Origin: Symsagittifera roscoffensis | Taxonomy: Eukaryota > Xenacoelomorpha > Acoela > Convolutidae | Direction of reading: 5' to 3' | Assembly (NCBI RefSeq): GCF_963678635.1 | Contig: NC_087067.1 | Span: 60,064,594-60,128,593 of the forward strand | Length of the DNA stretch: 64,000 bases | Part shown: in pieces, positions 46,401-60,200 of the stretch | How the letters are laid out: every line of letters starts with the position of its first letter | Position numbering within the stretch: the stretch's first letter is position 1 | Notes under the pieces: generated by a model | Databases searched by the model: none | What the model was told of the DNA's origin: nothing | Seen by the model: only the letters and a program-made list of their open reading frames with translations | Translations under genes and position numbers: made by a program

Positions 46401-47250
46401 GTATCGAAAGTGGGAATAACAAAAAAAATTCCGTCAAAAATCGCTAGTTAAAAAGTCGAAATATGACCGAAGAAAGAAAAATCCACCCCGAGCACAAATA
46501 CTCCGTTACTTTGTATCGAAAGTCAGAATAACAAAAAAAATTCCGTCAAAAATGGCTAGTTAGATAGACGAAACTTGTCTGAAGAAAAAACCCACCCCGA
46601 GCACAAATATTCCGTTACTTTTGTACCGAAAGTCGGAATAACAAAAAAACTCCGTCAAAATTAGCTAGTTAATAAGTCGAAACTTGTCTGAAGAAAACAA
46701 AATCCATCCCGAGCACAAATATTCCGTTACTTTTGTATCGAAAGTCGGAATAACCAAAAATAGTTCCGTCAAAAATGGCTAGTTGAAAATTCGAAATTTG
46801 TCTGAAGAAAAAAATTCTACCCCGAGCACAAATATTCCGTTACTTTTGTATCGAAATTCGGAATAATCAAAAATAGTTCCGTCAAAAACGGCTAGTTAAA
46901 TAGTCGAAGTTTGTCTGAAGAAATAAAATCCACCCCGAGCACAAATTTTCCCTTACTCTGTATCGAAAGTCGGAATAACAAAAAAATTCGGTCAAAAACG
47001 GCTAGTTAAAAAGTCGAAATTTGTCTGAAGAAAAAAATTATACCCCGAGCACAAATATTGCGTTACTTTGTATCGAAAGTCGGAATATCAAAGAAATTCC
47101 GTCAAAAATGGTGGCTAGTTGAATAGTCGAAATATGTCCGAAGAAAGAAAAATCCACCCCGAGCACAAAAACTTGGTTACTTTGTATCGAAAGTCGGAAT
47201 AACAAAAAAAATTCCGTCAAAAATGGCTAGTTAAAAAGTCGAAATTTGTC
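40441..47250 (+). repeat. Satellite block E, long higher-order repeats
   Basis: Marker GTTAGATAGACGAAACTTG occurs at 42561, 44333, 45447 and about 46,559 (spacings 1772, 1114 and 1112 bp), and the AAAATCCATCCCG monomer at about 40,606, 41,591, 42,706, 43,476, 44,476, 45,590 and 46,701. These give ten-monomer units of about 1,113 bp with some 7-9 and 16 monomer intervals. A variant with ATAACCAAAAATAGTTCCG is confined to this block. A longer identity spans 42,686 and 45,572 (2,886 bp). No gene is present. Confidence 0.9.
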
Positions 47251-50200
47251 TGAAGAAAAAATTGTACCCCGAGCACAAATATTCCGTTTCTTTGTATCAA
47301 AGTCGGAATAACAAAAAAAATCCGTCAAAATTGAATAGTTGAATAGTCGAAATATGTCTGAAGAAAGAAAAAGCCACCCCGAGGACAAATACTCCCTTAC
47401 CTTGTATCGAAAGTCAGAATAACAAAAAAAATTCCGTCAAAAATGGCTAGTTAAAAGGACGAAATTTGTCTGAAGAAATAAAATCCACCCCGAGCACAAA
47501 TATTTTGTTACTTTGTATCGAAAGTGGGAATAACAAAAAAAAATCCGTCAAAAATCGCTAGTTAAAAAGTCGAAATGTGTCCGAAGAAAGAAAAATCCAC
47601 CCCGAGCACAAAAACTCGGTTACTTTGTATCGAAAGTCGGAATAACAAAAAAAATTCCGTCAAAAATGGCTAGTTAAAAAGTCGAAATTTGTCTGAAGAA
47701 AAAAATTCTACTCCGAGCACAAATATTCCGTTACTTTGAATCGAAAGTCGGAATAACAAAAAAATTCCGTCAAAATTGAATAGTTGAATAGTCGAAATAT
47801 GTCTGAAGAAAGAAAAAGCCACCCCGAGCACAAATACTCCGTTACTTTGTATCGAAAGTCAGGATAACAAAAAAAATTCCGTCAAAAATGGCTAGTTAAA
47901 ATGACGAAATTTGTCTGAAGAAATAAAATCCACCCCGAGCACAAATATTTCGTTACTTTGTATCGAAAGTGGGAATAACAAAAAAAATTCCGTCAAAAAT
48001 AGCTAGTTAAAAAGTCGAAATTTGTCTGAAGAAATAAAATCCACCCCGAGCACAAATTTTCCGTTACTCTGTATCGAAAGTCGGAATAACAAAAAAGTTC
48101 GGTCAAAAACGGCTAGTTAAAAAGTCGAAATTTGTCTGAAGAAAAAAATTATACCCCGAGCACAAATATTGCGTTATTTTGTATCGAAAGTCGGAATAAC
48201 AAAAAAATTCCGTCAAAAATGGCTAGTTGAATAGTCGAAATATGTCCGAAGAAAGAAAAATCCACCCCGAGCACAAAAACTCGGTTACTTTGTATCGAAA
48301 GTGGGAATAACAAAAAAAAATCCGTCAAAAATGGCTAGTTAAAAAGTCGAAATTTGTCTGAAGAAAAAAATTCTACTCCGAGCACAAATATTCCGTTACT
48401 TTGAATCGAAAGTCGGAATAACAAAAAAATTCCGTCAAAATTGAATAGTTGAATAGTCGAAATATGTCTGAAGAAAGAAAAAGCCACCCCGAGCACAAAT
48501 ATTTCGTTACTTTGTATCGAAAGTCAGGATAACAAAAAAAATTCCGTCAAAAATGGCTAGTTAAAATGACGAAATTTGTCTGAAGAAATAAAATCCACCC
48601 CGAGCACAAATATTTCGTTACTTTGTATCGAAAGTGGGAATAACAAAAAAAATTCCGTCAAAAATAGCTAGTTAAAAAGTCGAAATTTGTCTGAAGAAAT
48701 AAAATCCACCCCGAGCACAAATTTTCCGTTACTCTGTATCGAAAGTCGGAATAACAAAAAAGTTCGGTCAAAAACGGCTAGTTAAAAAGTCGAAATTTGT
48801 CTGAAGAAAAAAATTATACCCCGAGCACAAATATTGCGTTATTTTGTATCGAAAGTCGGAATAACAAAAAAATTCCGTCAAAAATGGCTAGTGAATAGTC
48901 GAAATATGTCCGAAGAAAGAAAAATCCACCCCGAGCACAAAAACTTGGTTACTTTGTATCGAAAGTCGGAATAGCAAAAAAAATTCCGTCAAAAATGGCT
49001 AGTTAAAAAGTCGAATATTGTCTGAAGAAAAAAATTCTACCCCGAGCACAAATATTACGTTACTTTGTATCGAAAGTCTGAATAACAAAAAAATTCCGTC
49101 AAAATTGAATAGTTGAATAGTCGAAATATGTCTGAAGAAAAAAAAAGCCACCCCGAGCACAAAAACTCCGTTACTTTGTATCGAAAGTCGGAATAACAAA
49201 AAAAATTCCGTCAAAAATGGCCAGTTAAAAAGTCGAATATTGTCTGAAGAAAAAAATTCTACCCCGAGCACAAATATTACGTTACTTTGTATCGAAAGTC
49301 TGAATAACAAAAAAATTCCGTCAAAATTGAATAGTTGAATAGTCGAAATATGTCTGAAGAAAAAAAAAGCCACCCCGAGCACAAATACTCCGTTACTTTG
49401 TATCGAAAGTCAGAATAACAAAAAAAATTTCCGTCAAAAATGGCTAGTTAAAAGGACGAAATTTGTCTGAAGAAATAAAATCCACCCCGAGCACAAATAT
49501 TTCGTTACTTTGTATCGAAAGTCGGAAAAACAAAAAAAATTCCGTCAAAAATGGCTAGTTAAAAAGTCGAAATATGTCCGAAGAAAGAAAAATTCACCCC
49601 GAGCACAAAAACTTGGTTACTTTGTATCCAAAGTCGGAATAACAAAAAAAAATTCCGTCAAAAATGGCTAGTTAAAAAGTCGAAATTTGTCTGAAGAAAA
49701 AAATTCTACCCCGAGCACAAATATTCCGTTACTTTGTATCGAAAGTAGGAATAACAAAAAACTTCCGTCAAAATTGAATAGTTGAATAGTCGAAATATGT
49801 CTGAAGAAAGAAAAAGCCACCCCGAGCACAAATACTCCGTTACTTTGTATCGAAAGTCAGAATAACAAAAAAAATTCCGTCAAAAATGGCTAGTTAAAAG
49901 GACGAAATTTGTCTGAAGAAATAAAATCCACCCCGAGCACAAATATTTCGTTACTTTGTATCGAAAGTGGGAATAACAAAAAAAATTCCGTCAAAAATAG
50001 CTAGTTAAAAAGTCGAAATATGTCTGAAGAAAGAAAAATCCACCCCGAGCACAAAAACTCGGTTACTTTGTATCGAAAGTCGGAATAACAAAAAAAATTC
50101 CGTCAAAAATGGCTAGTTAAAAAGTCGAAATTTGTCTGAAGAAAAAAATTCTACCCCGAGCACAAATATTCCGTTACTTTGTATCGAAAGTCGGAATAAC

Positions 50201-53200
50201 AAAAAAATTCCGTCAAAAATGGCTAGTTAAAAAGTCGAAATTTGTCTGAAGAAAGAAAAATCCACCCCGAGCACAAAAACTCGGTTACTTTGTATCGAAA
50301 GTCGGAATAACAAAAAAAATTCCGTCAAAAATGGCTAGTTAAAAAGTCGAAATTTGTCTGAAGAAAAAAATTCTACCCCGAGCACAAATATTCCGTTACT
50401 TTGTATCGAAAGTCGGAATAACAAAAAAATTCCGTCAAAATTGAATAGTTGAATAGTCGAAATATGTCTGAAGAAAGAAAAAGCCACCCCGAGAACAAAT
50501 ACTCCGTTACTTTGTATCGAAAGTCAGAATAACAAAAAAAATTCCGTCAAAAATGGCTAGTTAAAAAGACGAAATTTGTCTGAAGAAATAAAATCCACCC
50601 CGAGCACAAATATTTCGTTACTTTGTATCGAAAGTGGGAATAACAAAAAAAATTCCGTCAAAAATAGCTAGTTAAAAAGTCGAATTATGTCCGAAGAAAG
50701 AAAAAGCCACCCCGAGCACAAATACTCCGTTACTTTGTATCGAATGTCGGAATAACAAAAAAAATCCGTCAAAATTGAATAGTTGAATAGTCGAAATATG
50801 TCTGAAGAAAGAAAAAGCCACCCCGAGGACAAATACTCCGTTACTTTGTATCGAAAGTCAGAATAACAAAAAAAATTCCGTCAAAAATGGCTAGTTAAAA
50901 GGACGAAATTTGTCTGAAGAAATAAAATCCACCCCGAGCACAAATATTTTGTTACTTTGTATCGAAAGTGGGAATAACAAAAAAAAATCCGTCAAAAATC
51001 GCTAGTTAAAAAGTCGAAATGTGTCCGAAGAAAGAAAAATCCACCCCGAGCACAAAAACTCGGTTACTTTGTATCGAAAGTCGGAATAACAAAAAAAATT
51101 CCGTCAAAAATGGCTAGTTAAAAAGTCGAAATTTGTCTGAAGAAAAAAATTCTACTCCGAGCACAAATATTCCGTTACTTTGAATCGAGAGTCAGAATAA
51201 CAAAAAAATTCCGTCAAAATTGAATAGTTGAATAGTCGAAATATGTCTGAAGAAAGAAAAAGCCACCCCGAGCACAAAAACTCCGTTACTTTGTATCGAA
51301 AGTCAGGATAACAAAAAAAATTCCGTCAAAAATGGCTAGTTGAATAGTCGAAATATGTCCGAAGAAAGAAAAATCCACCCCGAGCACAAAAACTTGGTTA
51401 CTTTGTATCGAAAGTCGGAATAACAAAAAAAATTCTGTCAAAAATGGCTAGTTAAAAAGTCGAATATTGTCTGAAGAAAAAATTGTACCCCGAGCACAAA
51501 TATTCCGTTACTTTGTATCGAAAGTCGGAATAATAAAAAAAATCCGTCAAAATTGAATAGTTGAATAGTCGAAATATGTCTGAAGAAAGAAAAAGCCACC
51601 CCGAGGACAAATACTCCGTTACTTTGTATCGAAAGTCAGAATAACAAAAAAAAAATCCGTCAAAAATGGCTAGTTAAAAGGACGAAATTTGTCTGAAGAA
51701 ATAAAATCCACCCCGAGCACAAATATTTTGTTACTTTGTATCGAAAGTGGGAATAACAAAAAAAAATCCGTCAAAACTCGCTAGTTAAAAAGTCGAAATG
51801 TGTCCGAAGAAAGAAAAATCCACCCCGAGCACAAAAACTCGGTTACTTTGTATCGAAAGTCGGAATAACAAAAAAAATTCCTTCAAAAATTTCTAGTTAA
51901 AAAGTCGAAATTTGTCTGAAGAAAAAAATTCTACTCCGAGCACAAATATTCCGTTACTTTGAATCGAAAGTCGGAATAACAAAAAAATTCCGTCAAAATT
52001 GAATAGTTGAATAGTCGAAATATGTCTGAAGAAAGAAAAAGCCACCCGAGCACAAATACTCCGTTACTTTGTATCGAAAGTCAGGATAACAAAAAAAATT
52101 CCGTCAAAAATGGCTAGTTAAAATGACGAAATTTGTCTGAAGAAATAAAATCCACCCCGAGCACAAATATTTCGTTACTTTGTATCGAAAGTGGGAATAA
52201 CAAAAAAAATTCCGTCAAAAACAGCTAGTTAAAAAGTCGAAATTTGTCTGAAGAAATAAAATCCACCCCGAGCACAAATTTTCCGTTACTCTGTATCGAA
52301 AGTCGGAATAACAAAAAAATTCGGTCAAAAACGGCTAGTTAAAAAGTCGAAATTTGTCTGAAGAAAAAAATTATACCCCGAGCACAAATATTGCGTTACT
52401 TTGTATCGAAAGTCGGAATAACAAAAAAATTCCGTCAAAAATGGCTAGTTGAATAGTCGAAATATGTCCGAAGAAAGAAAAATCCACCCCGAGCACAAAA
52501 ACTTGGTTACTTTGTATCGAAAGTCGGAATAACAAAAAAAATTCCGTCAAAAATGGCTAGTTAAAAAGTCGAATATTGTCTGAAAAAAAAAATTCTACCC
52601 CGAGCACAAATATTACGTTACTTTGTATCGAAAGTCTGAATAACAAAAAAATTCCGTCAAAATTGAATAGTTGAATAGTCGAAATATGTCTGAAGAAAAA
52701 AAAAGCCACCCCGAGCACAAATACTCCGTTACTTTGTATCGAAAGTCGGAATAACAGAAAATTCCGTCAAAAATGGCTAGTTAAAAAGTCGAATATTGTC
52801 TGAAGAAAAAAATTCTACCCCGAGCACAAATATTACGTTACTTTGTATCGAAAATCTGAATAACAAAAAAGTTCCGTCAAAATTGAATAGTTGAATAGTC
52901 GAAATATGTCTGAAGAAAAAAAAAGCCACCCCGAGCACAAATACTCCGTTACTTTGTATCGAAAGTCAGAATAACAAAAAAATTTCCGTCAAAAATGGCT
53001 AGTTAAAAAGACGAAATTTGTCTGAAGAAATAAAATCCACCCCGAGCACAAATATTTCGTTACTTTGTATCGAAAGTCGGAAAAACAAAAAAAATTCCGT
53101 CAAAAATGGCTAGTTAAAAAGTCGAAATATGTCCGAAGAAAGAAAAATTCACCCAAAGCACAAAAACTTGGTTACTTTGTATCCAAATTCGGAATAACAA

Positions 53201-56200
53201 AACAAAATTCCGTCAAAAATGGCTAGTTAAAAAGTCGAAATTTGTCTGAAGAAAAAAATTCTACCCCGAGCACAAATATTCCGTTACTTTGTATCGAAAG
53301 TAGGAATAACAAAAAACTTCCGTCAAAATTGAATAGTTGAATAGTCGAAATATGTCTGAAGAAAGAAAAAGCCACCCCGAGCACAAATACTCCGTTACTT
53401 TGTATCGAAAGTCAGAATAACAAAAAAAATTTTGTCAAAAATGGCTAGTTAAAAGGACGAAATTTGTCTGAAGAAATAAAATCCACCCCGAGCACAAATA
53501 TTTCGTTACTTTGTATCGAAAGTGGGAATAACAAAAAAAATTCCGTCAAAAATAGCTAGTTAAAAAGTCGAAATATGTCTGAAGAAAAAAATTTTACCCC
53601 GAGCACAAATATTCCGTTACTTTGTATCGAAAGTCGGAATAACAAAAAAATTCCGTCAAAAATGGCTAGTTAAAAAGTCGAAATTTGTCTGAAGAAAGAA
53701 AAATCCACCCCGAGCACAAAAACTCGGTTACTTTGTATCGAAAGTCGGAATAACAAAAAAAATTCCGTCAAAAATGGCTAGTTAAAAAGTCGAAATTTGT
53801 CTGAAGAAAAAAATTCTACCCCGAGCACAAATATTCCGTTACTTTGTATCGAAAGTCGGAATAACAAAAAAATTCCGTCAAAATTGAATAGTTGAATAGT
53901 CGAAATATGTCTGAAGAAAGAAAAAGCCACCCCGAGCACAAATACTCCGTTACTTTGTATCGAAAGTCAGAATAACAAAAAAAATTCCGTCAAAAATGGC
54001 TAGTTAAAAGGACGAAATTTGTCTGAAGAAATAAAATCCACCCGAGCACAAATATTTCGTTACTTTGTATCGAAAGTGGGAATAACAAAAAAAATTCCGT
54101 CAAAAATAGCTAGTTAAAAAGTCGAATTATGTCCGAAGAAAGAAAAAGCCACCCCGAGCACAAATACTCCGTTACTTTGTATCGAAAGTCAGAATAACAA
54201 AAAAAATTCCGTCAAAAATGGCTAGTTAAAAGGACGAAATTGTCTGAAGAAATAAAATCCACCCCGAGCACAAATTTTTCGTTACTTTGTATCGAAAGTC
54301 TGAATAACAAAAAAATTCCGTCAAAATTGAATAGTTGAATAGTCGAAATATGTCTGAAGAAAAAAAAAGCCGCCCCGAGCACAAATACTCCGTTACTTTG
54401 TATCGAAAGTCGGAATAACAAAAAATTCCGTCAAAAATGGCTAGTTAAAAAGTCGAATATTGTCTGAAGAAAAAAATTCTACCCCGAGCACAAATATTAC
54501 GTTACTTTGTATCGAAAGTCTGAATAACAAAAAAATTCCGTCAAAATTGAATAGTTGAATAGTCGAAATATGTCTGAAGAAAAAAAAAGCCACCCCGAGC
54601 ACAAATATTCCGTTACTTTGTATCGAAAGTCAGAATAACAAAAAAATTTCCGTCAAAAATGGCTAGTTAAAAGGACGAAATTTGTCTGAAGAAATAAAAT
54701 CCACCCCGAGCACAAATATTTCGTTACTTTGTATCGAAAGTCGGAAAAACAAAAAAAAATCCGTCAAAAATGGCTAGTTAAAAAGTCGAAATATGTCCGA
54801 AGAAAGAAAAATTCACCCAAAGCACAAAAACTTGGTTACTTTGTATCCAAAGTCGGAATAACAAAACAAAATTCCGTCAAAAATGGCTAGTTAAAAAGTC
54901 GAAATTTGTCTGAAGAAAAAAATTCTACCCCGAGCACAAATATTCCGTTACTTTGTATCGAAAGTAGGAATAACAAAAAACTTCCGTCAAAATTGAATAG
55001 TTGAATAGTCGAAATATGTCTGAAGAAAGAAAAAGCCACCCCGAGCACAAATACTCCGTTACTTTGTATCGAAAGTCAGAATAACAAAAAAAATTTCGTC
55101 AAAAATGGCTAGTTAAAAGGACGAAATTTGTCTGAAGAAATAAAATCCACCCCGAGCACAAATATTTCGTTACTTTGTATCGAAAGTGGGAATAACAAAA
55201 AAAATTCCGTCAAAAATAGCTAGTTAAAAAGTCGAAATATGTCTGAAGAAAAAAATTCTACCCCGAGCACAAATATTCCGTTACTTTGTATCGAAAGTCG
55301 GAATAACAAAAAAATTCCGTCAAAAATGGCTAGTTAAAAAGTCGAAATTTGTCTGAAGAAAGAAAAATCCACCCCGAGCACAAAAACTCGGTTACTTTGT
55401 ATCGAAAGTCGGAATAACAAAAAAAATTCCGTCAAAAATGGCTAGTTAAAAAGTCGAAATTTGTCTGAAGAAAAAAATTCTACCCCGAGCACAAATATTC
55501 CGTTACTTTGTATCGAAAGTCGGAATAACAAAAAAATTCCGTCAAAATTGAATAGTTGAATAGTCGAAATATGTCTGAAGAAAGAAAAAGCCACCCCGAG
55601 CACAAATATTTCGTTACTTTGTATCGAAAGTGGGAATAACAAAAAAAATTCCGTCAAAAATAGCTAGTTAAAAAGTCGAATTATGTCCGAAGAAAGAAAA
55701 AGCCACCCCGAGCACAAATACTCCGTTACTTTGTATCGAAAGTCAGAATAACAAAAAAAATTCCGTCAAAAATGGCTAGTTAAAAGGACGAAATTGTCTG
55801 AAGAAAAAAAATCCACCCCGAGCACAAATTTTTCGTTACTTTGTATCGAAAGTGGGAATAACAAAAAAAATTCCGTCAAAAATAGCTAGTTAAAAAGTCG
55901 AAATATGTCCGAAGAAAGTAAAATCCACTCCGAGCACAAAAACTCGGTTACTTTGTATGGAAAGTCGGAATAACAAAAAAAATTCCGTCAAAAATGGCTA
56001 GTTAAAAAGTCGAAATATGTCTGAAGAAAGAAAAAGCCACCCCGAGCACAAATACTCCGTTACTTTGTATCGAAAGTCAGAATAAAAAAAAAATTCCGTC
56101 AAAAATGGCTAGTTAAAAGGACGAAATTTGTCTGAAGAAATAAAATCCACCCCGAGCACAAATATTTTGTTACTTTGTATCGAAATTGGGAATAACAAAA

Positions 56201-57200
56201 AAAATTCCGTCAAAAATAGCTAGTTAAAAAGTCGAAATATGTCCGAAGAAAGAAAAATCCACCCCGAGCACAAAAACTCGGTTACTTTGTATCGAAAGTC
56301 AGAATAACAAAAAAAAATTCCGTCAAAAATGGCTAGTTAAAAGGACGAAATTGTCTGAAGAAATAAAATCCACCCCGAGCACAAATTTTTCGTTACTTTG
56401 TATCGAAAGTGGGAATAACAAAAAAAATTCCGTCAAAAATAGCTAGTTAAAAAGTCGAAATATGTCCGAAGAAAGTAAAATCCACTCCGAGCACAAAAAC
56501 TCGGTTACTTTGTATGGAAAGTCGGAATAACAAAAAAAATTCCGTCAAAAATGGCTAGTTAAAAAGTCGAAATTTGTCTGAAGAAAAAAATTCTACCCCG
56601 AGTACAAATATTCCGTTACTTTGTATCGAAAGTCGTATAACAAAACAATTCCGTCAAAATTGAATAGTTGAATAGTCGAAATATGTCTGAAGAAAGAAAA
56701 AGCCACCCCGAGCACAAATACTCCGTTACTTTGTATCGAAAGTCAAAATAACAAAAAAAATTCCGTCAAAACTGGCTAGTTAAAAAGTCGAAATTTGTCT
56801 GAAGAAAAAAATTCTACCCCGAGCACAAATATTCTGTTACTTTGTATCGAAAGTCGGAATAACAAAAAAATTCCGTCAAAATTGAATAGTTGAATAGTCG
56901 AAATACGTCTGAAGAAAGAAAAAGCCACCCCGAGCACAAAAACTCGGTTACTTTGTATGAAAAGTCGGAATAACAAAAAAAAATCCGTCGAAAATGTCTA
57001 GTTAAAAAGTCGAAGTTTGTCTGAAGAAAAAAATTCTACCCCGAGCACAAATATTCCGTTACTTTGTATCGAAAGTCGGAATAACAGAAAAATTTCGTCA
57101 AAATTGAATAGTTGAATAGTCGAAATATGTCTGAAGAAAGAAAAAGCCAGCCCGAGCACAAATACTCCGTTACTTTGTATCGAAAGTCAGAATAACAAAA
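47251..57200 (+). repeat. Satellite block F
   Basis: Four main monomer types cycle: AAAAGGACGAAATTTG with GAAATAAAATCC; GTCGAAATATGTCCGAAG; AAAAAAATTCTACCCC; and TTGAATAGTTGAATAG with GAAAAAGCCACC. The last recurs at intervals of 2, 3, 4 or 6 monomers (for example 47777, 48441, 49105, 49326 and 49774). A private variant, CACCCAAAGCAC, occurs at 53151 and 54815 (1,664 bp, 15 monomers). The 127-codon minus-strand frame at 48999-49382 is two copies of a 221 bp dimer and not a gene. Confidence 0.9.
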
Positions 57201-60200
57201 AAAATTCCGTCAAAAATGGCTAGTTAAAAAGACGAAATTTGTCTGAAGAAATAAAATCCACCCCGAGCACAAATATTCCGTTACTTTGTATCGAAAGTGG
57301 GAATAACAAAAAAATTCTGTCAAAAATAGCTAGTTAAAAAGTCGAAACTCGTCTGAAGAAAACAAAATCCAACCCGAGCACAAATACTCCGTTACCTTGT
57401 ATCGAAAGTCAGAATAACAAAAAAAATTCCGTCAAAAATGGCTAGTTAAAAAGACGAAATTTGTCTGAAGGAATAAAATTCACCTCGAGCACAAATATTT
57501 CGTTACTTTGTATCGAAAGTGGGAATAACAAAAAAAATCCGTCAAAAATGGCTAGTTGAATAGTCGAAATATTTCCGAAGAAAGAAAAATCCACCCTGAG
57601 CACAAAAACTTGGTTACTTTGTATCGAAAGTGGGAATAATAAAAAAATTCCGTCAAAAATAGCTAGTTAAAACGTCGAAACTCGTCTGAAGAAAACAAAA
57701 TCCAACCCGAGCACAAATACTCCGTTACTTTGTATCGAAAGTCAGAATAACAACAGAAATTCCGTCAAAAATGGCTAGTTAAAAAGACGAAATTTGTCTG
57801 AAGAAATAAAATCCACCCCGAGCACAAATATTCCGTTACTTTGTATCGAAAGTGGGAATAACAAAAAAAATCCGTCAAAAATGGCTAGTTGAATAGTCGA
57901 AATATTTCCGAAGAAAGAAAAATCAACCCTGAGCACAAAAACTTGTATACTTTGTATCGAAAGTGGGAATAATAAAAAAATTCCGTCAAAAATAGCTAGT
58001 TAAAAAGTCGAAACTCGTCTGAAGAAAACAAAATCCAACCCGAGCACAAATACTCCGTTACTTTGTATTGAAAGTCAGAGTAACAAAAAAAATTCCGTCA
58101 AAAATGGCTAGTTAAAAAGACGAAATTTGTCTGAAGAAATAAAATCCTCCCCGAGCACAAATATTCCGTTGCTTTGTATCGAAAGTGGGAATGACAAAAA
58201 AATCCGTCAAAAATAGCTAGTTAAAAAGTCGAAACTCGTCTGAAGAAAACAAAATCCAACCCGAGCACAAATACTCCGTTACCTTGTATCGAAAGTCAGA
58301 ATAACAAAAAAAATTCCGTCAAAAATGGCTAGTTAAAAAGACGAAATTTGTCTGAAGAAATAAAATCCACCCCGAGCACAAATATTCCGTTACATTGTAT
58401 CGAAAGTGGGAATAACAAAAAAATCCGTCAAAAATGGCTAGTTGAATAGTCGAAATATTTCCGAAGAAAGAAAAATCAACCCTGAGCACAAAAACTTGTA
58501 TACTTTGTATCGAAAGTGGGAATAATTAAAAAATTCCGTCAAAAATAGCTAGTTAAAAAGTCGAAACTCGTCTGAAGAAAACAAAATCCAACCCGAGCAC
58601 AAATACTCCGTTACTTTGTATCGAAAGTCAGAGTAACAAAAAAAATTCCGTCAAAAATGGCTAGTTAAAAAGACGAAATTTGTCTGAAGAAATAAAATCC
58701 TCCCCGAGCACAAATATTCCGTTACTTTGTATCGAAAGTGGGAATAACAAAAAAATTCCGTCAAAAATAGCTAGTTAAAAAGTCGAAACTCGTCTGAATA
58801 AAACAAAATCCAACCCGAGCACAAATTCTCCGTTACCTAGTATCGAAAGTCAAAATAACAAAAAAAATTCCGTCAAAAATGGCTAGTTAAAAAGACGAAA
58901 TTTGTCTGAAGAAATAAAATCCTCCCCGAGCACAAATATTCCGTTGCTTTGTATCGAAAGTGGGAATGACAAAAAAATCCGTCAAAAATAGCTAGTTAAA
59001 AAGTCGAAACTCGTCTGAAGAAAACAAAATCCAACCCGAGCACAAATACTCCGTTACCTTGTATCGAAAGTCAGAATAACAAAAAAAAATTCCGTCAAAA
59101 ATGGCTAGTTAAAAAGACGAAATTTGTCTGAAGAAATAAAATCCACCCCGAGCACAAATATTCCGTTACTTTGTATCGAAAGTGGGAATAACAAAAAAAT
59201 CCGTCAAAAATGGCTAGTTGAATAGTCGAAATATTTCCGAAGAAAGAAAAATCAACCCTGAGCACAAAAACTTGTATACTTTATATCGAAAGTGGGAATA
59301 ATTAAAAAATTCCGTCAAAAATAGCTAGTTAAAAAGTCGAAACTCGTCTGAAGAAAACAAAATCCAACCCGAGCACAAATACTCCGATACTTTGTATCGA
59401 AAGTCAGAATAACAAAAAAAAATCCATCAAAAAGGGCTAGTTAAAAAGACGAAATTTGTCTGAAGAAGTAAAATCCTCCCCGAGCACAAATATTCCGTTA
59501 CTTTGTATCGAAAGTGGGAATAACAAAAAAATTCCGTCAAAAATAGCTAGTTAAAAAGTCGAAACTCGTCTGAAGAAAACAAAATCCAACCCGAGCACAA
59601 ATACTCCGTTACCTTGTATCGAAAGTCAGAATAACAAAAAAAATTCCGTCAAAAATGGCTAGTTAAAAAGACGAAATTTGTCTGAAGAAATAAAATCCTC
59701 CCCGAGCACAAATATTCCGTTGCTTTGTATCGAAAGTGGGAATGACAAAAAAATCCGTCAAAAATAGCTAAATAAAAAGTCGAAACTCGTCTGAAGAAAA
59801 CAAAATCCAACCCGAGCACAAATACTCCGTTACCTTGTATCGAAAGTCAGAATAACAAAAAAATCCGTCAAAAATGGCTAGTTGAATAGTCGAAATATTT
59901 CCGAAGAAATAAAAATCAACCCTGAGCACAAAAACTTGTATACTTTGTATCGAAAGTGGGAATAATTAAAAAATTTCGTCAAAAATAGCTAGTTAAAAAG
60001 TCGAAACTCGTCTGAAGAAAACAAAATCCAACCCGAGCACAAATACTCCGTTACTTTGTATCGAAAGTCAGAATAACATAAAAAAATTCCATCAAAAATG
60101 GCTAGTTAAAAAGACGAAATTTGTCTGAAGAAATAAAATCCACCCCGAGCACAAATATTCCGTTACTTTGTATCGAAAGTGGGAATAACAAAAAAATCCG

